Positions 37,481-48,588 of a DNA stretch of 64,000 nucleotides are shown in pieces. Every line of letters begins with the position of its first letter. Within the stretch, counting starts at the first letter, position 1. Source of the stretch: Polytrichum commune. Lineage: Eukaryota > Streptophyta > Polytrichopsida > Polytrichales > Polytrichaceae. Location of the stretch: NCBI GenBank assembly GCA_950295325.1, contig OX485804.1:62154533-62218532 (forward strand), in the 5' to 3' direction. A program made the translations under genes and the position numbers. The notes beneath the pieces are model-generated. The model saw only the letters and a list, made by a program, of their open reading frames with translations, was not told where the DNA came from and did not search any database.

Positions 37481-39119
37481 GATGATGAGTGGCGGTTTTT
37501 CCTAGGTCTTGCATCTGTATCATGGACGGAGGCCACTTTTTCATTCTTGGATGCGGATGCAAATGCAATCCAAGAACAACTAGGTTTGCTCTAATAATCA
37601 CCACCCGCATCTCCCTATGCACGGCAATGAAACGGACAACACCCTAGATTTAGAGGCACCATAATGAAAAGGGACTCTCTTTTGTAGTGCGAGCATCTCC
37701 ACCAATGTCATCACACCTCTCTCCAACATTATTTTTGAGGGAGTGGAGGCATAACAATCACCATCACATTTTTCTCAACATTGGTCAACATTAATATAGA
37801 GGCACATAATTGAAGGGAGGATTTTTTTTTCCCATTTTCAATCATGTTCGACATAATTTTTTGACTTGTTTTGCATAGGTGTATTTTAAGATTGAGATTA
37901 GAAGATTTGATAAGTTGATGTTTGGACCTTATAGATTTGGTAGTTGGAGGTGCACAATAGTTGGAATGTAAGTCACAAAATTTTATGGTGATAGTAGATA
38001 CCCATTCCATTTTTGAATTACAATCGGATCATTTGTGGCATGATCAATAAAATTTGTCTTACAACTTGAGCAACATTCTTCAAACCTCCAACCCTCACAT
38101 GTCTTCTTTTATTCTTCAACATGTGAAGGTCAAACTTGGATCTCTAGCTACACAATAACTCCAAAGGTGGTGGTTTTGTATGAGAAATTTGATCAGTGTA
38201 GACGCAATTGAAGTGGTCGAGAGATCTTGTGAAGTTGCACATATTGGTATTCAATTTGAAGCTCAAGTGTTGAGCTTCAAAGCTTGAAACCCAAAATTTT
38301 GTGAAGATGGTACATAATGCAAGTGAGCTTGCGAGCTTTGAGCTGAAATGTAGAAACTCCAAGAGATCTCCGGCTACACAAGAATACATCAAAGTCGCCT
38401 CCAAAACCGTAAGAGGAATTCAATAGAGAAATTTCAATATAGTGTAACAAATTATCTTGGTTGAAGCATTTGATTATGTCAATCCGACAATGAAAGTGGA
38501 GCCCACAAGCAAACTCTCAAAACAAATTGTGAAAAGAGGAGTTGTTAGGGTTGAGATGGTGCAATCTAGAGAAGAGTGGGCAAACAAGAGCAAGTAGGGT
38601 TTTGGGCAATGAATGAACTTAAAGTTATAATCCATCATCCATGACAATATTTGTACACTTGTTCATAATGATTGTCATCAAAAAGGTCACCACAATGACA
38701 TAAAATACCATATGACACTAAATACCATATTTAGTGCGGTCCTCAAGCATATAGTTAATTGGCTCTCCCTTCATGCCTTTGAGGTGAATTCAATGCTCTT
38801 AACTAATCGTCATTACTTATGAGGTGAGAACATTGTGCAACACTGTAGTCCCAACTAGTGGGTAACTCCCCTTTATTATTAGATCTCCCATGGTGGAATC
38901 CTCTAGTCTTATATAATCTTATATATAGTAGACTCTAGTTGGAATTCAGGATAGCAAAAGTAGCTAATAAATAGATACATGTTATAATATGGGACAATTA
39001 CAAATATGTAATATCTATACGTATTTTTATTGCACATTGTTCCAATAAAGTGCAAAAGTTTGTGGATTCTTTTTCCTCTTTGTATACTAGTACTGTGTGT
39101 GTGTGTGTGTGGGTTAACG
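37481..39119. other. Intergenic, no gene seen
   Basis: No supported gene. The segment at 37,685-37,750 resembles 35,622-35,690 ('atctccacc', 'ctccaacaytaytttcaagga' in variants), a short dispersed motif. A (GT)n tract is at 39,094-39,111. Confidence 0.4.
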
Positions 39120-40498
39120 AGATGGAGTAGTTGAGTGGGAAAGAAGAGTGGCGAAGCCCTTGAGGCGCCGAAAGGCTGGGCAAGCAAAGAGTGGAAGCGG
39201 CAGGGATGCTGCTCCTCGAAACTTCCCAGCCACCCACCTTCTCGGAAGCTGAAAGGGCACCTGCTCCAAACCCACACCAACAATATAAAGGAAGCCTGCT
39301 CAAGCCACCCACACATCTCACCATCGACTGCGCGAAACTACACAAACTACATCGATCTGCTGCAGAAGACGCCCGCAAATGCCGCCTCCCGCATAGACCG
39401 AAGCTGCAGAGGACCAAAGACGTTGCCAAAGATCTCGAAGCCACCCAGATCCTCGAAGACCCAGATCCTCGAAGACCCAGATCCCGGAAGCTACCCTACA
39501 CCCGTTGCCGAAGTCCCACACACCACCGGAGCAACAACTGAGGAAGCTGCATCGGCCGAAGAATCTTTCGACACCCCACTGAAACCAGAAGCCTTGAAGC
39601 AAAGGAGACACTTGCCGAAGAAGCCACTGCCGAAGCTACGACGTCAAGTTACCAAAATCACCGAAGTCGCTCTCTGTTGCCTAGATCGCCGAAGTCCTCC
39701 CACTGACAAAATCCCTGATATCAACGTTAGATCGAACACTGCTACCAAGATCGCCGTAGCTGCTACCTAAAATCAACATTGTTATTGAGATCAACATTGC
39801 TCCGGAGATCGCCGTAATCAGAACACCGAAGCCCGAGATCAACATTGCTCCCGAGATCGCCGTAATCAGAACACCGAAACCCCTCCTCTGGTGAAGCTAT
39901 TGTTGAAGCCTCATCGATAGAAGACCAGATACCGAAAGTGCCATTTGATTCCGGAGTGCCGAAGCTGATATCTAATTGCTGTAGTGCCGAAGTACCACAA
40001 TGTCGAAGTTTCCACCTGATTGCCGAAATCACTACTTACTTAAAACTGCCGCTCCCAAGAAAAGATACCTAGTGTCTGCTGCCAAGTAAGACGAACTACC
40101 ACTGGTGCTGAGGGAGAACCCAGTGATACCCGGAAGATCTGCTGCTTGATTAGAAGCAGTTGCCTGCCAACGAGGAGGAAGCTGAGGGAGCTGTTGCGGT
40201 AGAGACCGAGCTGTTGTTTGGAGCAAACTCGAAGCTACTGCCAAGACCGAAAGGCTGCTGCACTACAAGCTCGAAGAAGTTCCTAGCTGTCTGCCAGGGA
40301 AGAAAAGAAGGTGCTGGGACATCAAGGAGATTGAAGGCGAAGTGTTGATGCTGGAGCTGTTGCTGACTGTCGTTTTGCTGCCCTTCATCCGCTTGGTAAG
40401 TTTACACGTTAATTTGTTTTCTCATTATTTGCACATAGGCACACACATATTCTTAGACACATCATAGCATTGATAGGTTTGTTAGGATAGTAAGCAAA
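39120..40498 (+). other. GC-rich leader, probable 5' region of the 2A LINE
   Basis: Composition changes sharply at about 39,120. CCGAA or CCGAAG occurs about fifteen times between 39,160 and 40,250, usually as GCCGAAG. Two local tandem repeats are clear: a 16-bp unit three times at 39,444-39,490 (cccagatcctcgaaga) and a 48-bp unit twice at 39,787-39,882. A 211-codon frame at 39,135-39,770 is a product of this composition and has no domain. The region leads without a break into the ORFs of the LINE, so I read it as its 5' untranslated region or promoter. It could instead be a separate insertion. Confidence 0.45.
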
Positions 40499-41002
40499 AT
40501 GAAGGTTGCATATGCAACCTACCTTGTTATCATTATGTGGCTAGTACTAGCCACACCATACTGGATATACTCTCATAGTGTCAACTCTCACACCACATGG
40601 GAATGCCTTACAAACTCTTGCTTTAAAAACACATATAAGAACGTCATAAATCCAAAGGTATGGTATAACAACCTTAATGTTCATATCATAAATGAATGTT
40701 CCATTAGAAATAATGGATCCGTGGTAGTAATGGTAGATGCTTGTGCTTTTAGTTATACTTGCCTCAAATGCTTAGGAGATGTATGGAATGTTAGAGTTGT
40801 GACAAATCATAATCTACATAAGAGCACTTACAACCAATTTGTAAATACTAATATGAAGATTCATATGAATAGGAAAAGGTGTTATCATAGGATGAATGCA
40901 AGTTGTACTCATACTAGTACTCATATGATGTTAGAACATGCAAATCACTTTTTCTTTCACTCTCAATTCCTAGGAGGCCCACAACTTAATTTGTGGAAAT
41001 GA
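40499..41002 (+). CDS. Intact small ORF upstream of LINE ORF1, hydrophobic N-terminus and Cys-rich
   Basis: A 167-codon frame without interruption, ending 78 bp before the LINE ORF1 start. Residues about 5-22 (TYLVIIMWLVLATPYWI) form a hydrophobic stretch fitting a signal peptide or membrane anchor. The remainder has about ten cysteines, including a CAFSYTCLKC cluster, and potential N-glycosylation sites (NGS, NAS). It is intact although the neighbouring LINE ORFs are broken. I do not recognise it. It may be an accessory ORF of the retroelement or an independent gene exon. No TATA box or ribosome-context evidence decides between these. Confidence 0.4.
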   Translation: MKVAYATYLVIIMWLVLATPYWIYSHSVNSHTTWECLTNSCFKNTYKNVINPKVWYNNLNVHIINECSIRNNGSVVVMVDACAFSYTCLKCLGDVWNVRVVTNHNLHKSTYNQFVNTNMKIHMNRKRCYHRMNASCTHTSTHMMLEHANHFFFHSQFLGGPQLNLWK

Positions 41003-41080
41003 ATAAGAGGAAAGAAAATAAGAAGTATACCCCATTCAAAACTAAAGTACAAAACGTTTGTTTGCTTTGCTTATATCAGA

Positions 41081-42686
41081 ATGGCAACCATCATTCCAAC
41101 CTCATCATCCCGTAAGTTGTTTGAAAATGAAAATATAGATTCTACAAGTGGAAAACGTCCAGTGTTTGCTGTGGTATTGTCAAGTCAAAAGAAGGTTAAA
41201 GGAATAGCACCCACTAAGAGAACACGCCCCCACTATTGGCTTGGTTTTCAAGCTATAAACACAATTGCAAAATTTGCCAACATGCCTCTCATTCAAACAC
41301 ATTTTTTCACTGAGTTAGTCAAAAAAGGTATGTGTGAGTCTGAAGCACATGAAATGGTGGAGTCATCTCCCTCCTTTCCGTTCGTTGCCCAAAAAGAGTG
41401 GCCTTCTAAACGAACGGATGCACTACAATCTCACCCAGATTCCTTCAGATGTGGAAGTGGGTGACCATGGATTTGCTTTGGACTATCACATATCTATCCA
41501 TTTTGAAATTGAAAGAATAGAATTGGATAGAGATGTGATACTCAACTTAACAAAGGATAGACTAAAAACAATGAGGATAGAGGTCGGAGAAGTCCTAGGA
41601 GAGCCCATAGCTGTCATTTGTTTTCATGGGACCAAAAGATGGAATGGAATTATTAAACTCCACCTTAAAAACCCTGAAATTGATGGATATGGCCTTCTCT
41701 GTGGATTGAGACCTTTCATTCTCAAGCTTGGCCGATTTACACATGCTATAGGCAAAGTGTGTAAATCCTTTGATACCATTGCAATTGCATCCATGCTCTC
41801 CGTCAAAGTCACAACCCCGTCAATCAAGGGTAAAGAATGGTATGATTTGTTTGTAGAAATAGTTGGGGATGGATTTCGACGAGGCCTTGACTTTGAAATA
41901 ACGAATGTGCAAAAATCGGCGGATGCAGAGTTTGCTTGGATTAAAGCACCCTCTCTAGAGGAAGCCAAAAGAATTAAAACACTCAAACTTTCGTTTTTCA
42001 ATGAAATAGTAGATGTAAACTTTGCAAGTAACGAAAAACTCTCAGAAGATGATAAAGCCCGAAAGAATGCACTCATTCTAATTGCCCGTAACCTCAATAA
42101 GGTAAAAACAACCATGTAAATCGAAGAAGGAATCCGAAAATGCATGGGAGAACTAAATGTTCTCGGTTTTTACTTTAGACTTGAGAACGGGAAGCATACG
42201 GGCTCGTGCAATGTCTAATGCCTCAACTCGTTTGTCTACAAGAAATTTGTTAAGAAAAATGAAAAAATATTTGGTAAATATGTTGAATTTACCCCCCATC
42301 CAAAAAGTCTAGACGGGATAAATGCACCTAGTAAAGAAGAGCTAGTTAGACTTGAATTTTCAGACGTGAACACCGCACTTGCAAACACCATCCAAGCTCT
42401 GGAGAATGGACCGCATCAAAACATCACCAACAAAGATCTCAACAAGATGGTAGAAGCAGCGGTAAAAAATGGGACGGATGAAATACGAAAGGAAATGGTG
42501 AACCTTAAAGATGAGATTGTGCAAGAGGCAAAGGTTTATGCCAACCATGTGCAAGCGGAGTCAAACAAGAATTCCAAGCTCCAAATACAACTCCTTCAAA
42601 GGCAAATGAAGATTATCTTGGATGCTATCGAAGCGGCTCATCCGGACATATCGGAAATTGAAAACAATATGGACTTGACAAACTAA
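41081..42686 (+). pseudogene. LINE ORF1 (gag-like nucleic-acid-binding protein), broken
   Basis: About 530 codons. It begins MATIIPTSSS, with a basic KRTRPHYWLGFQAI block at residues about 47-60. A +1 frame change occurs between about 41,395 and 41,460. The frame then stays open to 42,686 except for TAA stops at 42,117 and 42,218. Middle blocks include AVICFHGTKRWNGIIKLHL and, after the first stop, FYFRLENGKHTGSCNV and KYVEFTPHP, with the feel of two RRM-like folds. The last 100 codons (about 42,360-42,680) are a strongly charged coiled coil. This is the usual position and character of a LINE ORF1, an RNA chaperone acting in the RNP. Both stops could be CAA to TAA changes. Confidence 0.6.
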
Positions 42687-42699
42687 TTTCGACAAACAT

Positions 42700-43428
42700 C
42701 CCGGCGGCGTACAATTATAAATTACTTATAATATATTTATATACTAAAAACAAAAACATAATTAAATTATTAATATATACTAAAAATAAAACCCTACCTA
42801 TAGTATTCATGAATACTATAACATCAAAAATTCACAAAAAAACCCCCCCAACACCTCACAAAAACAAATCTATTTACTCACAATACAACAATATCCTATC
42901 CAATACAACAAAATATACAATACGGCCTCGGCCTACCGGCCTCGCCACAAAATAAAACTAACAAGGTATATACACTACCACTCCCTCAACTCCATCATTA
43001 ACACAATCACAAAGCCTATCCACCAACATACTAAACCTATGCACTACCTCCCAAAAACTACACAAAAAACAATAATTGCCTTACCTAATCTATTTACAAA
43101 AAGTAAATATAAACTACTCACGTTAAATAAACCTCACCTCAACATCAAACACCATCACAAACCCTATTTCAAACACCTATTAAACCCTCATTCAAAATAC
43201 CAACCTCACCCAAAAAATACAATGGCCTCGGCCTACTGGCCTCGCCACACAAATAATAACACATACCATTTTATAAATTACTGGAGACCTAACTCAATAA
43301 CAAGCCAAAAATCTATAAAAAATACAAACTCACACTTCTTACCCAAACAAATAGAAAACATCATACCCGCTATATCTAACCTCTTTACTACAACCAAGTT
43401 CACAATCATAATATATCTAAAAAAAAAC
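42700..43428 (+). other. G-poor spacer between LINE ORF1 and ORF2 with paired 26-bp motif
   Basis: From about 42,710 the plus strand becomes rich in A and C and poor in G. Two copies of a GC-rich 26-bp motif (ggcctcggcctacYggcctc then gccaca) stand out at 42,924-42,949 and 43,224-43,249, exactly 300 bp apart with one mismatch. The motif is partly self-complementary through its GGCC boxes. The open frame at 43,039-43,476 is explained by the lack of G. An internal initiation or structural role for translation of ORF2 is possible but unproven. Confidence 0.5.
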
Positions 43429-43524
43429 ATGAAAAAATCCAAAAACACTCCATTCCCACGGATACTACTTTATTAACAAACTAGAATTGCTAAAATGTGG
43501 GGACATAGAACCCAACCCCGGACC
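43429..43524 (+). other. 2A ribosome-skipping motif at the start of LINE ORF2
   Basis: The frame from ATG at 43,429 encodes about 20 residues and then LELLKCGDIEPNPGP, followed directly by MPNIL. The G-D-(V/I)-E-x-N-P-G-P signature with an upstream hydrophobic, Leu-containing stretch is the known 2A consensus. In 2A the ribosome fails to form the final Gly-Pro bond, releasing the upstream peptide and restarting at Pro. 2A-like sequences are known in non-LTR elements of trypanosomes and some invertebrates. Here it would separate a leader of about 31 residues from the endonuclease/RT polyprotein. All core residues are intact, although the ORF breaks about 15 codons later. Confidence 0.85.
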
Positions 43525-46500
43525 AATGCCTAACATCCTACATACACACCCTGCTACACACACAAAAAAAAGCCAACATCTACTTCATTCCAAACACTAT
43601 AAAACTACAACCTGAATACCAACACATAGCAAACACATTTGCCCCCATACTAAAAAACACACACCCACTACACCCTCAAGCAATAACCACCTACCCGCAT
43701 CTACATCAATATATCCAAACACAAAGGCAATCATCACTAACCCATATGCTATACGCTCTAATCATCACCATCCACCCCTCAATAGACACATGCAATAACA
43801 TACTAGCCCAACCCCAAAATCACCACTTTAATAACATATGGACGAACACATTGATTATCAGACTGGCCAACTTCACCAACCCCCCCGAAAGGCATATATC
43901 AACACCTCAACCCTACACAACTTTTGTAGAAAACAATCAAGATATAATATACCCAAAAAAATCAATACACACAAAGATATATGAATTTATTCACAACCAA
44001 GATACTACACCAACACCAATCACCCTTCAAATTAAATTTTCCTTCCTCCCAAATCAATTGATCACCGAAGCACTCCGATGCCTAGAAAGCATCAACAAAT
44101 ATTCACACCCACCCCCACCCCAGCTACTCCCACACCGAGCACGAAACAAACATAATAACATGGAATACATCATCACTCAACACATTATTACCAAACCTAC
44201 AAAGCCTAATAAACAACTCGCTAAACAACACAACAATCATACATATCCAAGAAACCAAACTAACTGCAAATAAATCTATAAAATACATACAAAACCTATT
44301 TCCGGAATTTAAACTCATTTTCAACAACACACATGCACTCACAAGATGCATACAACAAAGAATGCCTTATACCCCCGGAAGAGGAGGCTTACTCACACTT
44401 ATCTATAAGAAATATGCATTCCCTGGAAATATTACCAAAATTCCCACGCTAGTAAATATATCCCCATACCTACAAATAATTAAAATAAACAACCATCCAC
44501 TAATACCTTGGCTAATCATACACATGTACATGTCTACACACTTAGAAGACACATGCATCATTCCACATCTTAAGAACGAAATCACTATACACCCCAATCA
44601 TATGTATACATTATGTGGGGACTTTAACCGAGATATCGCACTTAGAGGCAGACAAAATAACAACATTAACACCCCTCCACAAGAAGAAGATTACCAATGG
44701 AAAATTTTCACCGCATCACTCAACCTAGAATATATCCCAACTTAACACTAGCATCTCCAGACAATGACTCTATAATTACACATCAACAAGTCTAATAGAT
44801 AGATTCTACATTCACTCACCAGACAACAACAAATTCATTTCTATCACAAACACAAACATGAATCTAAACTCAAACCATTATCCAGTTGTACTACATATCC
44901 CCCACAACACCCTTATAGCCAGATCCCCAACCCCCACAAACACGTCACCAACTAGAATACTAAACCCAATACCACCAGAAAACATCGAAAAATTCAACAT
45001 AACATTCTTCGAAGAAAACTCTGCACAAATAAAAGCCCTTACCACCCTACTCGAAAACCACCAACATTTAAGCCTGGATCAATGGGCGGAAGCCTGTACA
45101 ACATTCGACCACATTGTATACAAAATTTTAGAAACAATTGAAGAAACTTGTAAAGCAGACCCACTACCCAACCTTACGAACAGAACATCACAACAAGGTG
45201 CGTTTTTGCCACGCAAACTTGCGAAAAAATAAAAAAGACACCTCAACACATATCACCTCATCAAGAAAACCATATACATTGCACAACACGATCCACCCTG
45301 GCAAGCACACCCCATCTTAAACGATATACGAAACCACCAACACACAAACATCCCACACCAACCTGTTACAACGGCACCTCCTACTGAATGGATTGATGCC
45401 ATAGCAACCATCGCAAAAAACGCAAATAAAGAAGCCAGGAAAATCACCACAAAATACACCAAAGATTGCATTATGAAGACCGTATCAAAATACCGTCAAA
45501 TGTATGAAAAAAACCCTAAAAAGATAAATCGAAAAGTCTTCAAGAACACTGAAACCTCACCCCTGGACTCCATCATCGATAGACAAAACAATATATTAAC
45601 TAACCCAGAAGACATCGCAACAGAAATATACACGCAACAATCTATCAATAATCGTCCTGCAGTTCCCACATGCCAATATCAAAATACATACCCACTACAC
45701 TGCATATGTGGAATCCGGCAATATCCATGGCATGACTTAGACGGATACATCATTGACAAACGAGGAGAACCCCAAACCCCCCTACACACGTATTTTGACA
45801 AAGAAATATACGATTTTTGTCTTAAAAATCTAAATAATAACAAAGCCCCAGACCCAGACAAAATACCCAATTCAATTGTAAAAAACATGCCTCCACGCGT
45901 CCATAAATTACTCTTCTTATTTTTTAAACATTGTTATAAACAAAAACAAATCCCTGCATTATGGAAAACCGGTCTAACAGTTTTATTATACAAAAATGTA
46001 ACCCATTACAACTAACAAACCATAGACCTATTGCACTAGCTAACACCATATATAAATTCTACACGAGTACAAATACCAAATATTACACGATAGTCAAGAA
46101 GGATTTAAAGCAAAGAGAAACACTTCTAGATAAATCTAATTATTAATCGCAGCGCTTGAAGACGCAAGACTCACGAACCAAGATATATATATCATTTACA
46201 TTGACTTCAAAAACGCCTTCGGCTCCATTGATCACGTCAGACTTTTAGCCATAATGAAAGATCTGGGATATCCCACTAACTCCATAAATCTCATAGGAAA
46301 CATATATTCACAATCCTCAACAATATTCACTGGTGAACACTTCGGTAAAACCTTACAAATCCTCATTTAAAGAGGTACAATACAAGGTGATATCCTTAGC
46401 CCATATTTATTTATCATATTCCTAGAACCCCTCCTCAGATAGCTACAACAAGGGAATAATGGATACACTTTTGATACATCTAAAATTAAAATCTCATCAG

Positions 46501-47592
46501 CAGCATATGCAGATGACCTAGCAGCAATCACCAATAAACTAGAAACACTAGAAACACAACTCAACAAACTAGATAAATTCTGCGAATGGGCAAGAATGGA
46601 TCTTGGAATACCCAAGTGCGCAATAACTAGATGCCCAAACAAATCCAAACTTCACCCCACAACCTTTAAAGTCCTAATCCAATCTACCAATATCAACTAC
46701 AGAAACCAACCTATACCAGTCTTAAACCAACATGAACCATACACGTATCTAGGAATAAATCTTGCACCATCACTCAAATGGAAAACACAAATAAATACCA
46801 CTACAACTAAAGTAATAAAACAGTGTCAAGCCTTTGTAACATGCCCAGCTACTATGAAACAAAAAATAAACATGGCAGATACAGTCATACGTGCTGAAAT
46901 AGCATACAGCTTCTAACACGTGTCATATTCCATACTAGCTATCAAAAAACTCGATAAAAAAATCATAGCACTTCACAAAACAATATGCGGAATACCCAAA
47001 TGCACATCTAACATCGCTACACAACTCCCACACAATCTATTCGGAATCGAAACATTCTCACTACAAAATGCCTATTTAAGATGCATTGGAGAACAACTAC
47101 AAAACGCCCTCAATGATAAAGGTAGAATTAGGAAAATATATGTTGGTCTACTTCAATTCATACTCGCCAAATATGGGGGCTCTAAGGAAATCACCCGCAT
47201 TAAATACCACCACTGTGTTAGATCACCCATTACTAGAACATTATTCTTGCTCAAACATAAAGCCCTCAGGAAGTGCACTATTCATTAAAACCAAGCATCA
47301 CGTGCGTGCATGCCCCTTATTAAAATATCCATGTATACATTTTATTTTTGCTAAAATCAAGCAATATACTTACAAATCTCATTGCTTTAAAATACATTTC
47401 CATACGTATACAAGGGTCTAAAAACAAATACGGATATTGTATATAACATGTGTACAAATGTTTGGAAATGCAAAAATATGGCCCTATTATATGTATAATA
47501 TCAAATCATGGATTTTTAGTTATAAAGTCGTTACTTAGTGGATGAAAAAACACATGATTCTTGGTCCAGGTCTGACTTGAACGCGTAAATGC

Positions 47593-48588
47593 CACTACAA
47601 GAAATTGCAGTCCGAATCAACATAAAATCAACTAATTTCTGTTGATTTCAACAGATTTGGGAAAAACAATGTTGAAATGGATCCATTGTGCGACACAAAT
47701 CAACAGAGGGAACATTTATCTGTTGATTTCAACAGAGGAAGATCATTTATCTGTTGATTTTAGCAGAGGAATTTTAATTATTGTATTCTAATTTTTAAAT
47801 AACACTAATTATGTTAAAGTAATCAATTACTATGATTCCTATAATTTACAATAATTAAATAGTTTGATTAATTTGCAATATTTAATTATTTTAATTATTT
47901 TAAATTTACAATTATAGTAAATTGTGAATGATTGCATTTTTGTTCTATTTATAGTATCTTTAATTACTAATTAGCAATTACTCTAATTATTGTACTTACT
48001 CATTAAAGTAATCAAAGTAATTACAATAATTACTAATTACAGAAAATAATAATTACAGAAAATACTAATTATAGTAATTACATTAATTATAGTAATAAAA
48101 ACAATTACAGTAATTACAGTAATTACAAATTTCTGTAATTACTATAATTATGTAATCTATGTAATTATAAATTTTACAAAAGTTTATAAATTTTACGGCC
48201 TCTTTATACAAATGTCTTACATACTCATTCTACATCATGTGATGAGTGGTGGCTTAGTGGCTTAGGCCTCCTCGCGGTAGCCAAGAGTTTCAAGGATCGA
48301 TACCCTTGGCCTTCACCCTTGGGCCTAGCCTAGGTTAGGTAGGTGGCTAGGTCCTTTAGCCTAGGCTAGGCAAGGTGGTTCTTTGTAGTAGGTGTGTAGG
48401 CCCGGGATGTGAGGAGCGGAATTACTAATTTATATCATTTTTACTAGTATAACTTGGACATTTAACCAATGCCTCAATCAAGAGATATGTGTTAAAATTG
48501 TTCCGAATCAAGAGTTCCGAATCAACAAGTAGAATCAACAGGATTCTGTTGGAACTCTGTTGGAACGGAACCGTTTTTTCTTGTAGTG
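47593..48588. mobile_element. Non-autonomous CACTA (EnSpm) element, 996 bp
   Basis: The ends are CACTACAAGAAA at 47,593 and TTTCTTGTAGTG ending at 48,588, a perfect 12-bp terminal inverted repeat of CACTA type. The 3-bp target duplication TGC lies at 47,590-47,592 and 48,589-48,591, the size expected for this superfamily. Sub-terminal 'caacaga', 'tctgttgatt' and related motifs recur in both orientations within about 150 bp of the ends, as transposase-binding repeats do. There is no transposase. The interior is AATTAC-rich (47,760-48,180) and holds a tRNA-derived unit. Confidence 0.9.
48240..48415 (+). repeat. tRNA-derived SINE-like unit inside the CACTA element
   Basis: TGGCTTAGTGG at 48,250 fits an RNA polymerase III box A. 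GGATCGATACC at 48,294 fits box B (GWTCRANNC). The 44-nt spacing is tRNA-like. The sequence is GC-richer than its host and continues into a CCTAGGCTAGG-rich body. No clear A-tail or target duplication is visible, so boundaries are approximate. A degenerate tRNA gene is the alternative. Confidence 0.55.

Noticed and set aside
39135-39770. 211-codon frame that might be a protein gene
   Set aside because: It is Pro/Lys/Glu-rich and follows local tandem repeats and the CCGAAG motif, without a domain. A leader region of the LINE explains it better.
43039-43476. 145-codon frame before the 2A motif that might be an extra protein
   Set aside because: The strand is almost free of G, so stops are rare by composition. 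The 2A motif is in a different frame with its own ATG.
47593-48588. hAT or PIF/Harbinger class for the CACTACAAGAAA element
   Set aside because: The CACTA ends and the 3-bp duplication fit the CACTA superfamily only.
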